From: Cryptomeria japonica
Lineage: Eukaryota; Streptophyta; Pinopsida; Cupressales; Cupressaceae
Assembly: GCF_030272615.1 (NCBI RefSeq)
Contig: NC_081415.1
Span: 416,730,757 to 416,794,756 of the forward strand
Reading direction: 5' to 3'
DNA length: 64,000 nt
This document shows, one piece after another, positions 43,801 to 52,599 of this stretch. Below the pieces are notes generated by a model. It was not told where the DNA came from. It saw nothing but the letters and a program-made list of their open reading frames with translations, and did not search any database. How positions within the stretch are numbered: position 1 is the stretch's first letter; every line of letters starts with the position of its first letter. The position numbers were made by a program, and so were the translations under genes.

Positions 43801-45184
43801 TGGATTTCTTAAAAATATCTGTAACAGATGAATTTCCAAGATGGGAAGCCATGGAACACCAACCAAATGTACTCACTGGATATAATTGGTCAGGAAAGTG
43901 CTCATGATTCACAAGAAGAATTGCAGTACCAACTGTAAGTGTCAGTTGTACGCATACTGTTTGCAAATGGATAAGATGCCAGAAAATTGATTAACTCCTA
44001 AACTGAGCATTTACAAAATCAGCTCGCATCAACTCCTGCAACAAAATTGTTAAATAGTTCACATACACTACAACCTACTTCTAGGTCCTTAGAATTTAAT
44101 CCTACTCAATCACTTCCTGTATTATTTTTATGACCATACATTCTATGATATACATGAGCAACAGCAGCATGGAAAGCTATTTGTTTTCAATTATTTTTAG
44201 TTTATGTGATGTACAATTTAGTGAGACTAATACATTTTTATAACTTGTGCTGGAGCTGTTGCCAAAATTTAAATCTTTGTGGTTTGATTCTATTAACTTA
44301 AAAATTAACATAACTGCACTTACCAAATTATGTTGTACAGTGACTTATGTTAAATTAAGCAAGCTCACAAAATGAAGAAATGCATCTTTGTTAATATTGA
44401 TGGTCCAGAATTAATTTAGTCGGCATTTGATGTTACAAGTTAATCAACCAATCATTTTGCCTCTTCAGTAGGTTGATCAACATCAGAAAGATAAAAAGAG
44501 CTGCCATGCAAGCAAAAGCAACGTTACATTATTAACATCAGGAGACAACTAATTGTGCATTAAAAAAAACGATAAACTTGTTTCTTTAAAAATTGAAACC
44601 AGCTGGAACCATAGAATCCTAAAATTAATGTTTCCAGATTCCCTGCATAAAGAGCCTCATTCATATATTTTTCCAGTATTTATTAAACTTCTCGTGGAAT
44701 TTGTTAAAAGGAACAACACAGCAATGTGATAATTTTTTAATTTCATGGAGCAGTTAATTGAGCATATATGACTTGGTATATAAAGGCATTGAATGAAAAA
44801 ACAACCAAAAATGCATTCATAGGGTAATTTTGCAAAGTTGAGCTCAGTTGAATGGAAACTCGAGCATGTAAAATAAAACGATAAACCTCTTACCTTGACG
44901 TTACCCAGAACCCTAGTTTAAACAAATCAAGCTGCAAGAATCTACCGCCTATTTTAACAGGCATCTTTAAACAGAAAACAAAGGAGATTCAAAAGCATAA
45001 ATCTAGGCCAAAATTTCCCCCTTTAATAATAAACTTTAACAACCTATTCTCTGTTTGTTATCTTATATAAAGTCATTACCTTAAGCTGCGACAACAACGA
45101 GGAGCAAGTAAGCAAATCATTTCTGCTAAACGCAGATTTGAACTGATCGAACAATTTCGAGACATCCGAAATTTTGGAAACCAT
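37717..45184 (-). CDS. RPN12: 26S proteasome regulatory subunit RPN12 (PSMD8 homologue), exons 1-3, 3' part outside the window
   Basis: RPN12 is a lid subunit of the 26S proteasome regulatory particle and takes part in degradation of ubiquitinated proteins in cytosol and nucleus. Three exons join in phase with GT-AG borders: 45184-45080, 39641-39563 and 37819-37717 (105+79+103 nt, 95 codons plus 2 nt). The product starts MVSKISDVSKLFDQFKSAF and continues with LLSQLK, VLLTEIPSLPPLYQESP and HAVVLSVKNEDQEAFERDF, ending in LQLKPYYTDTR. This agrees closely with the N-terminal third of plant RPN12 (about 267 residues). No stop or frame error is seen, so it looks like the functional gene. The remaining exons are not in the window, so intron 3 exceeds 37.7 kb. 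Intron 2 is 1743 bp and intron 1 is 5438 bp. Confidence 0.93.
37820..39562 (-). other. RPN12 intron 2, with three diverged repeats
   Basis: Three imperfect copies near 38350-38500, 38690-38850 and 38866-39025 share TTCTTTTGCTG, a GATGA or GATTGAT segment, and a quasi-palindrome of the type ACATCCCCAACATGCTGGGG. Otherwise unremarkable AT-rich intron. Confidence 0.7.
39563..39641 (-). CDS. RPN12: RPN12 exon 2
   Basis: 79 nt after acceptor GCAG (39643-39642), encoding VLLTEIPSLPPLYQESPTA and VHELTLA, donor GTAACT at 39562. Leaves one base of the next codon, completed as Arg by exon 3. Confidence 0.93.
40765..41245 (+). mobile_element. SINE-like retroposon, about 481 bp, 13-bp TSD
   Basis: AATACAAGGTGCA occurs exactly on both sides (40752-40764 and 41246-41258). 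The right side follows an A-run, and a long flanking repeat plus A-tail is the signature of LINE-driven retroposition. The left part has GAGTTCAAAACTC near 40830, a weak B-box-like motif, so it may be tRNA-derived. Repeated GGAGAGATAAGG units occupy 40970-41120. No protein frame is credible. Confidence 0.75.
42737..42779. repeat. Hairpin with a perfect 14-bp stem
   Basis: GGTTCGCCGAATTT (42737-42750) and AAATTCGGCGAACC (42766-42779) around a 15-base loop. The following TGGGCCGAGTTTTATAGCTTT resembles hAT-end sequence near 6046 and 6806, so this may be an old hAT end, but no partner was found. Confidence 0.5.
42941..43126. repeat. GC-rich minisatellite of GGGGCARCRCCCCTTG type
   Basis: Five related blocks, each a small palindrome such as GGGGCAATGCCCC or GGGGCAGCACCCC, alternating with GGGGGTAGAGCCCC-type blocks. 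Stands out sharply from the AT-rich surroundings. Frames through it are repeat artefacts. Confidence 0.75.
43424..43830 (+). other. Unrecognised coding-like stretch with one stop
   Basis: The plus strand is open from about 43424 apart from a TAA near 43559. It gives a lysine-rich segment, then a Gln/Ser-rich segment and NIHVTNSLRALGFLKNIC before TGA near 43828. The minus strand is also open across part of it (43742-43966). I recognise no domain. The upstream 43206-43400 block has repeated GGGGACTCC/GTCCC text like transposon ends, so an old DNA transposon is possible. Confidence 0.3.
45080..45184 (-). CDS. RPN12: RPN12 exon 1 (coding part)
   Basis: 35 codons from ATG at 45184 (context CAGCCATGG) to LLSQLK, then donor GTAATG at 45079. 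Ends in phase 0. Matches the conserved QFKSAF...CSSLLSQLK region of plant RPN12. Confidence 0.93.
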
Positions 45185-45193
45185 GGCTGTCTT

Positions 45194-45462
45194 CTACAAT
45201 GGTAATTCCTCTCGTCAAAACCTTGAAACCCTAACAAATTTAAGAAAACTTTGTTGTAAATTAAAAAAAACCACTCTTGCCAAATTTCTAACCCACTCTT
45301 GCACGAAGAAAAAGTTTACTAATTTATTATTTATGATTCTGTTAAGCATTGTTTTGAAGATAAGAGAACTACTGTGATTCTAAGGCCGTCCTTCAAACAA
45401 AAACAAAAGAAAAAAACGTTGTATTCTACATATAACTGGTTGAATTGAATAACGTGAACTAC
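45194..45462 (-). other. Probable 5'UTR intron of RPN12
   Basis: On the minus strand CCAGAAAG is followed by donor GTAGTT (45462), and a pyrimidine-rich stretch ends at TTGTAG (45194) nine bases before the start codon. A leader intron just before the ATG is common in plant housekeeping genes. Splicing is inferred from these motifs only. Confidence 0.5.
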
Positions 45463-45660
45463 CTTTCTGGAAATGGTAGAAGAGAAGCCGGCCCGATTCG
45501 CTGCTCGATTGTTGCTCTTGAAAATACGATCTAAAATTCCTGTTCAACTTTGGTTGTTTGTTTTTTCGTAAAACGAGGAAAAGAAAAAGTGTGAAAGTTC
45601 ATGACCTTGTTCCCCCGCCCTGAAGCCCGTCTGTCTTAACGGTCGGCGACGTTTAATAAA
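45463..45660 (-). promoter_or_regulatory. Likely RPN12 5'UTR exon and core promoter region
   Basis: Locally GC-richer than the neighbourhood, with GGGCGGGGG on the minus strand near 45620 and a weak TTTTATTAAA near 45650-45660. The transcription start cannot be set from sequence. Confidence 0.4.
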
Positions 45661-45743
45661 AGAGGAGAAAATGGTGCTCAGATAAGTGATTTTAAAGTAA
45701 GTTGTAGGGAAAGGACCTTGTTATAAAACTTTGGTCCTTAACG

Positions 45744-45959
45744 AATAAATCTGTGCAAATTTTGTCTTAATGGTGTTGTGGTGAATATATATATAAATTA
45801 GTAATTACACATCCGAATAAATCTGTGCAGATTTTGTCTTAATGGTGTTGTGGTAAATATATATATAAATTAGTAATTACACATCCGAATAAATCTATGC
45901 AAATTTTGTCTTAATGGTGTTGTGGTGAATATATATATAAATTAGTAATTGCACATTGG
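45744..45959. repeat. Three 72-bp tandem repeats upstream of RPN12
   Basis: Units start at 45744, 45816 and 45888, each beginning AATAAATCT and containing ATATATATATAAATTAG. They are nearly identical. They lie about 560-775 bp upstream of the RPN12 start codon. Confidence 0.93.
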
Positions 45960-46198
45960 TGTGTAATAGATAGGTCAATTAAGGAAAATTTGGTCTAATT
46001 TTTGCATAAATTTGTATAGTACAAGAGGTCAATTGGTAGGTTGTGATGTTGTTTGTGCAACAAAGGTCTTTATGGAGAAGTGATAGATTCAAATCAATTA
46101 TGCATCCACTTACAAGGATCCAATTATAATTGAAATAAAACCTTTCAATCAAGAAGATAATCAAGTTTCATTAGTAACATGTTCTTGTTACGTTTGGA

Positions 46199-47061
46199 AT
46201 AGAGAGAGAGAGAGAGGGAGAGAGATGGGTAAAGAGATATAGATAGAGTTGGAGATAGAGCTAGAGAAAGGGGAGAGGAAGACGGAGAGGATAGAGATAT
46301 GGAGAAATAAAGATAGGGAGGAGAGAGGAATAGATAGAGATGGAAGAGAATAATAAATAGAGTGAGAGAGAGGGAGACATAGATAAAGATAGAGACAAAG
46401 ATAGGAAGTGATATATAGAGAGAGAGAAAAATATAATGGTAGAGAGAGATAAAGAGATAACTAGATAAAGATAGAGGGATAGATGAAATAAGAAATATTG
46501 AGAGATAGATATATAGAGGAAAAGAGATGTAGATGTAGTGGTCTAAAAAGAGGGAGAAGGAGAGAGAGGGAGATAGATGGATGGATAGAGAGAGACATGT
46601 CCAGAAATAGAAGGGAGAGAGGAAGATAGAGGTATAGATGAAAATGGAGGGAGACGTGAAGAGGGAAAAATAGATAGAGAGATAGAGAGAGGTAGAGGGA
46701 GGATAAAGATAGAAGGATAGGGTGATGGAGATTGAGAGATAAAGAGGAAGAGATGGAGAGAACTATAAAGGAAGACTGGGAGATAGAGTAATACAAATAT
46801 ATATAAGGAGATACAAAGAGAGGGGGAGAGAGATAAAGAGATGGAAAAATAGAGAGAGATAGAGATAGATAGATATTGGCTGAATGAGAGATATATAGAG
46901 ATCTACAAAAAGAGAAAAGGAGATAGAGGTAGAGATAAATTGACAAATAGGGGGATAGAGAGAGAATAAGAGAGGGAGAGATGGGGAGGAAGAGAGAGGG
47001 AGAGGGAGAGGGGGTAGGAGAGGGAGTGCTATAGATAGCGAGAAATACAAATAGGCAAAGA

Positions 47062-47105
<44 letters not shown>

Positions 47106-47520
47106 AGATTAAGAGAGGAGCAAGAGAGAGAGCGATATGTTGTACAAGAGAGATGGAGTTAATAATAGAAAAAGAGAGAGGTGGAGATAATAATATAGAT
47201 AGAGAGGGGGAGGGATATGTGGAGATAGAGATAAAGGGGGAGAGAGTGGGAGAGGAAGAAGGTGGCAAAGACAAGTAATAGAGAGAAAGGTTTAGAGAGA
47301 GGAAGAGAGATAGAGATGGGGAAAGGTAGAGAGATGTAGATAGAGATAGGGAGGAAGAAACATGTAGTGTGTATATATGTGTTAGAGAAAGAGGATAATT
47401 AGAGAGATATAAAAAGAGGGAGTGATGGGAAAAAAGGAAGAGATGGGGATAGAAAGGAGAGATAGAATAGATATAATTTACAAAATAGAAAGGGGTGACA
47501 AGGAGGGATAGACATAAAAA
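46199..47520. repeat. 1.3-kb GA-rich simple-sequence tract with an (AT)n run
   Basis: Degenerate AGAGATAGAGAG repeats on the plus strand over the whole span, broken by a pure (TA)n run at about 47068-47101. The long Ser/Leu-rich frames on the minus strand (46461-47274) are artefacts of the repeat. GA repeats can bind plant BPC proteins; relevance to RPN12, about 1 kb away, is speculation. Confidence 0.92.
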
Positions 47521-49444
47521 AATAAATTAATTTTAAAATTATTTAAACTTAATGAAAAAGTAATTCTGGAAAGAAAAAGAAGAAGAATTAGAATAAAGCT
47601 AGATGTTTATATTTTAATAAGTTTTTCTTTTTCTTTTTAAAAACTTAAAAAACGAGAATATCCTAATATAGAGAGATTTTCTTATCAAAAGAAGATAATA
47701 ATAAAAGATATATTTTTTTTACTAATTATCAATAGTCTTGCATCCTTTTCCTCAATTGAACCATTGATTTCAAAAAGTGGGTGGTCCATTTCATATAAGG
47801 AATGTTTTCAACATAATTAATTATGCTTTAATCGACATTTTTATAGTTTTGGAAATATAATAAAATTGCTTTAGTAATTTTTTAATTATAAAAAATTTAT
47901 AGTTGAAATCGTATTTTGTCTAAATTTATCAACATTATATTATTTAAATTTTTAACAATTTATTTGGATTAAATTATTTTTGGTTTTAAATTCTGAGTAC
48001 AATATCATAGTTAATCATGACATGAATGTATCTTAAAGGGATGTGTTGGAATTGAAGTACACTCCTTAATAGAATTTGAATTTCTATCAAGAATTTAATG
48101 GTGGAATAGTTCACCCACCACAAGCAAATTCTAAATTTGAATGACATATCCAATTTTCTAATTATTACAACCATTGCTTATTTTAACCCTAATTTTTGGA
48201 AATATTATTATGGTTTAAATGTTACAATAATTTCTTCAAAATTGATCTTGAGCTTTTTTAGGATTCATATAGGTGACTCTTTTCACATGAAAAGAATAAT
48301 GTGTCCCAAAAAATGGTATCTCAATTGTTTAGCCAAGAGTAACATAATTTCTAGATCAATTGGGATTACAATCTAAATGTTAAATAAGTGTTAAAATAAA
48401 TTTTTAAAAATAATATAAAGCCTTTTTGGGATCCCTATAGATGACTCTTTTCACATGGAAAAAATATATCCAAAAATGATAACTCAATCTTAAGCCAATA
48501 GTAATTAGGAAATTCCTTGATTGGTCCTTAGCTTAAAAACCACTCAATGAGGAGTTGTATCTTGTTCCTTTATAATTAAATTGGTAATGATACATTATTG
48601 GATCATACCTAGTGCATCATATGTGCATGGTCAAGTTGGCTTGTAAAGATATTGAGCATAATCCTCAATTTTCACAGCAATAACAATCAATAAAAGTGTG
48701 TAGAAACAAGTCAAATATTGTCACTCCCAAGTTTTGTTTGACACATTCCGAGGGTACATAATATATTAGTGATGTGCCTTTGTTGAGTTATTTGTGATCA
48801 TACGGTGTTAGATCTTGTTAGTATTATTTTAGTCCGTTTGACTTTTTGTGGAGGTTATGTTATACTATCTAATAATTGGTCCTCACTTGCTCTTCTTGTT
48901 TAAAGAATCTTGAATAGGGAATGAATCCAACTAATTCATTATGTAGTAAATTAACATTTTGTTTGTACATGTAAATAGTATTGTAAAATAGAAGATGGAG
49001 CTAAGGTTTAATGAAATTGTGATAATAAGTATCTACTTTTGAAAGTAGAGAATATTAATGAAATATACCTATCAAATTTATAATTTAAAATATGATGAAA
49101 AGGGACTAATCAAATAGAATCTTAATACATATAATTCTATGTAAGAGCAATTAAGAAGATGGAAATTTTTGGTTAAAAGACTTTAAAGAATATCATATCA
49201 AGTTCATAGAACAATTGAGTCAAAATACGCAATGCAATAATTTTAAATATAGCATTAATTTTATTTTTTCTCACTCACAAAACCAAAAAAAAAGTCCAAA
49301 AGGTCCCAAAATCATGGCAAAATTTAAAAAATAAAAAAACCTAAATTCATAGAAGAGACAAATTTCTCAGACCCCTAAAATCACAAAAATAATAATGAAT
49401 CCTATTTTACTTAAACTTCTTCAAATTCAATTACACTATTGTAA
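47521..49444. other. AT-rich intergenic stretch, nothing recognised
   Basis: Very AT-rich. No domain, RNA gene or terminal repeat seen. TGACTCTTTTCACATG recurs at 48272 and 48443 inside a diverged direct repeat of about 80 bp. Confidence 0.4.
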
Positions 49445-50035
49445 TTTGACACATGGAAGAACAATAAAAAAATTGTCATACAATGGCCTATTAATGAGCC
49501 AGGGCAAGTTAATCCCCCAACTTCAAATGAAGGGTTTGTGGATTGGTCAGCTCCTAAACGTGGTTGGGTCAAATTCAATTTTGATGGAGCCTTGAAAGGG
49601 AATCCTGGTCCATCCAAAGTTGTATGTGTTGCCAAAGATTGGAAGGGTAGAACGTTAGCTTGGATTATGCAAAGGCTTGGCTTAGTAACAAACAATGTTA
49701 TAGAAGCAAAGACAACCCTTCTTGTAGTTAACTTAGCGAAGAAATTATCGGGCTCCTTGGTTCATTTGGCGGGGGATTCACATATCATTACTAATGTTAT
49801 TATTAAAGGGGGTGTTGTGGATTGGAAAATCGATAAGGTGGTAAAGGTTGTTAGGGATCATTTATTATCCTTTGAAATTTTGAAAATTTCCCCCGTATGG
49901 CGAATGGGCAATATGGAGGCGGATGACGTATCGAAGCAGGTCGTCGTATTAAAGTCTGAATTAGAAGAGGAGATTTGGGAAGATTATCGTGGGGGCAGAT
50001 TGGATGCAGGGGTGGCTTATTATGATGGTGCATAG
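49445..50035 (+). CDS. LINE-type RNase H domain (RVT_3), open frame
   Basis: The frame is open from 49445 to the TAG at 50033-50035. The RNase H fold reads WVKFNFDGALKGNPGPS (first Asp), NNVIEAKT (Glu), HLAGDSHIITN (Asp) and MEADDVSK (last Asp), so all four metal-binding acids are present. In plant LINEs this domain sits at the ORF2 C-terminus and degrades RNA in hybrids; related single domains also occur in host proteins. There is no ATG start near the domain (a GTG at 49538 is in frame), so I read it as a LINE tail. It is less decayed than most elements here. Confidence 0.7.
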   Translation, partial: FDTWKNNKKIVIQWPINEPGQVNPPTSNEGFVDWSAPKRGWVKFNFDGALKGNPGPSKVVCVAKDWKGRTLAWIMQRLGLVTNNVIEAKTTLLVVNLAKKLSGSLVHLAGDSHIITNVIIKGGVVDWKIDKVVKVVRDHLLSFEILKISPVWRMGNMEADDVSKQVVVLKSELEEEIWEDYRGGRLDAGVAYYDGA

Positions 50036-50840
50036 AGAGTACCATTGGCATTTAATACTTCTCAATGGATCGCCTACAAGGTACTTGTTGGGAAGAGTGT
50101 GTAGTGGGCTCAATTGCAATGCTTAAGTCAAGCATTTAATTGGCTTGCTTCTCAAGCTGGCTTGTTCTCATTTCTATCATTGGTGTGTGGTGACTCAAAG
50201 CCAAAGGTTAGTGTGTTGAGATGCAGGCAAATTTCTTATTTCCAACACTCAAGCCCATGGTGGCATTTTGAGGTTGAATCACAGTAGAGGGCCTAAAGCT
50301 AGTGTTTAAATTTAAGGAAGATGAATTCCTCCACTAGGTATATGTGGTTTTAGGGGAGTCCTTTCTAGATGCAGTTTACATACATAGAACTAACATTGAC
50401 ATTGCCTCCATTTTTTTGCCTTGGTGCTTGGAGTTGTACTCTAAGGAAGACATCTTTTGGATTGTTTCATAGTGCATTAGGGAGGAGTTGTGTTGGGGGT
50501 TGGCATCTTTCAATGCGCTTGCTAGACCAAGCCAAGTCTTCATGGTGCCTGACGATGATTGGTTGCATGTTGGAGAAGTTACTCCCCCTCTACGCCCCTT
50601 CTTTATTTGGGATGTTGACCAAGACAAGGAAAGTTGTTGAGTTGCGACCCAAATTGGGCTAAGAGAAATTAAGAATTATCTGCAAACTCTAGAGAACAGA
50701 GCTCGTTGTGTTGAATTGGAGGTTGCATTGCAAAGTGTGAATGAGAAGTAGGAAGAACATAAGAGGAAGAGGGGTCATCTTCCAGGTTCGAAGTTGAAGT
50801 TAGTAGAGGTGGTGGGTGCTTCTTCCAACAGAAAGAAGCG

Positions 50841-50930
50841 GGTGGTGGAAGATGTTTCCAATGTACGCGTTGAAGAAGTAGGTGGTGGTAGATGTTTCCA
50901 ATGTACGCGTTGAAGAAGTAGGTGGTGGTA
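50841..50930. repeat. Two and a quarter copies of a 40-bp repeat
   Basis: GATGTTTCCAATGTACGCGT recurs at 50851 and 50891; the unit is 40 bp, so it shifts reading frame. It lies in the LINE 3' untranslated region. Confidence 0.9.
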
Positions 50931-51293
50931 GTCATAGTGGGAAGTGGGTGGTAGTTGATGCAACAAGAAGCAAATGAGGGTTCCTTGGGTGTTTTTTTCT
51001 CATGTCACGGACCAAGAGTGTCATTTTAGCTCATTTGCTTGTCGGGTATCAAGGCCTTAGTGCCTCTGTTTGTTGTTAGTTGTTTGGTTTTGGTGGTAGT
51101 TCTTATATGCAGTCATTGTTTTTGGTCTTGTTCTAGGGGATCAGGGGTGGTGTTCTAAGTGTTCATATTTTCCTCCTTGGATTTCAGTGGTTTTTTGGGT
51201 TGGTGGTGTTCCTTTTTTTCAATAGACTTATGTTGTAATTTTGATACTTTTAATATTAATAAAATCGATCCTTTACCTACCCCCCCAAAAAAA

Positions 51294-51880
51294 CTACCCT
51301 ACAAAATCTATAGTGAAACTGATCTTGAATATGAATATAATGTTCTAAATGACAAACCATCCTTAATAAACAATTATCATTTATCAATCTAATATATAGA
51401 AATTCCAATTCATCATATCTCTTGACAATGGGCCACCAAGAAACATTGATTATTTTATCAAATATTTTATAAGAAAACTTTTTTATCAGATTATTTAAAA
51501 AATAATTCGTCATTTAGAAAAAATATCAACACTTGAAATTGAATGTGCCTTTCACAAACCCTATAAATTTACTATCTAGTTTTCTTAAAGACTTTTATAG
51601 TGAGTTCATCTCCAGATGAAGATTTTTTTTATAATTGATAAGAAAGACAACATTGTTAAGAAAATTGAGAGGAAAACAAAATAACATGCAATAATTTGAT
51701 GGAGAATGGAAGAGTGGTTATTAGTTCCTGCCTGCAGGGACTATAATGGAGGCCTCTTTCGTTAACTGGTGATTAATGCAATTGCAATGAGCGAATCAGA
51801 AATCAACATTCACAAATATTTTTGCCTTGGCTAATGTCAGGTGGGTTGCGTATTATTTAAGCAAATTTTGTGGCATTTAA
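51294..51880. other. Unassigned stretch
   Basis: AT-rich; short frames only, no recognised feature. Confidence 0.4.
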
Positions 51881-52005
51881 CGATTGGCGTTATTCACGGT
51901 CTGCAGAGGCTTGTGCGCTTCTCGACGGGAGAGAATGCACAAGTCCAAAGTCAGTTGTAGGGGCCGCCGAAATGAAAGTTTGCAGAGCGAAGACGGTAGA
52001 AAAAC

Positions 52006-52508
52006 ATGGCCGGCAAAAGAGACCTGCAGATTGAAAGCAACATTTGGCGAGATCGCATGCAGTATGCATTCAAACTACACAGTTGTCTATTAGGGTTTTC
52101 ATTTGCAAATGATAGGTGTGGTATGATAGTCCCTGTCATGAATTGGTATTAACGTTGCTCAAATTTTCTTCTCTAGTAATTTTTTTTTTCAAACTTGCAT
52201 ATAAAATGTAGTGATATGGTTGATCTTTGATTTTTTGTAGGCTGCCACTGGAGCATGGACAGGTGGCGATTGGGGTTTCAATTTTTTTTTTTTTAAATAA
52301 TAGAGGCTACATTTTCTCAGTCATTTTTTGCTCTGGTATCATCTTCACTTTGCTTTTGCGCTCCCCCTTAACCTTGTTTCAAGATAAGTTGATAACCCCA
52401 GGCTTCGTTGTTGATCCTGCACCAGAATTGGCCTTAGTGCATTTATCTCTCACACAAGTCCCTTGGTTCGAGTATCGTCCGGTAAATTTGTTGATCAACA
52501 TCATTCAA
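52006..52508 (+). CDS. Possible host gene 5' exons, unrecognised product
   Basis: 51890-52115 is GC-richer than its surroundings. ATG at 52006 in context AAACATGG opens a frame (MAGKRDLQIESNIWRDRMQY) that reaches a donor-like GTGTGG at 52116. After acceptor TTTTTGTAG (52240) the frame continues in phase (LPLEHGQVAIG) to VNLLINIIQ and a strong donor GTAAGA at 52509. Further splice-like segments lie near 52841-52870 and 53628-53683, but their phases do not all agree. The second exon contains a T-run that may be intronic. I do not recognise the protein. Confidence 0.25.
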
Positions 52509-52599
52509 GTAAGATATTTTGTCCAAAATCTTGAGATGGTCACTTACCATGTTCGCTTGCCATTTAACTTCATTGTAATGGACATTGGCAGATTACTTT

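Larger units (their letters stand above)
39642..45079 (-). other. RPN12 intron 1
   Basis: 5438 bp between exons 1 and 2. It holds a SINE-like insertion (40765-41245), a 14-bp-stem hairpin (42737-42779), a GC-rich minisatellite (42941-43126) and an unassigned open frame (43424-43830). The rest (39642-40750, 41260-42700, 43830-45079) is AT-rich with no recognised feature. A short diverged repeat (TGGTTATTGAT ... GATTTATCTTGCTTT) occurs at about 40370-40412 and 40600-40640. Confidence 0.8.
49445..51293 (+). mobile_element. 5'-truncated LINE with 3' end near an A-run
   Basis: Contains the LINE RNase H domain (49445-50035), followed by a long 3' untranslated region. Its end (51240-51293) has AATATTAATAAAATCG, a C-run and AAAAAAA. 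The endonuclease and RT are missing. Target duplications were not identified. Confidence 0.6.

Noticed and set aside
46461-47274. Long minus-strand frames rich in Ser, Leu and Tyr
   Set aside because: They are translations of the GA-rich repeat and have no domain structure.
50209-50242. TGTTGAGATGCAGG ... TTATTTCCAACA, resembling the TRIM LTR ends
   Set aside because: Only about 34 bp, with no partner, primer site or tRNA-like part; too short to call.
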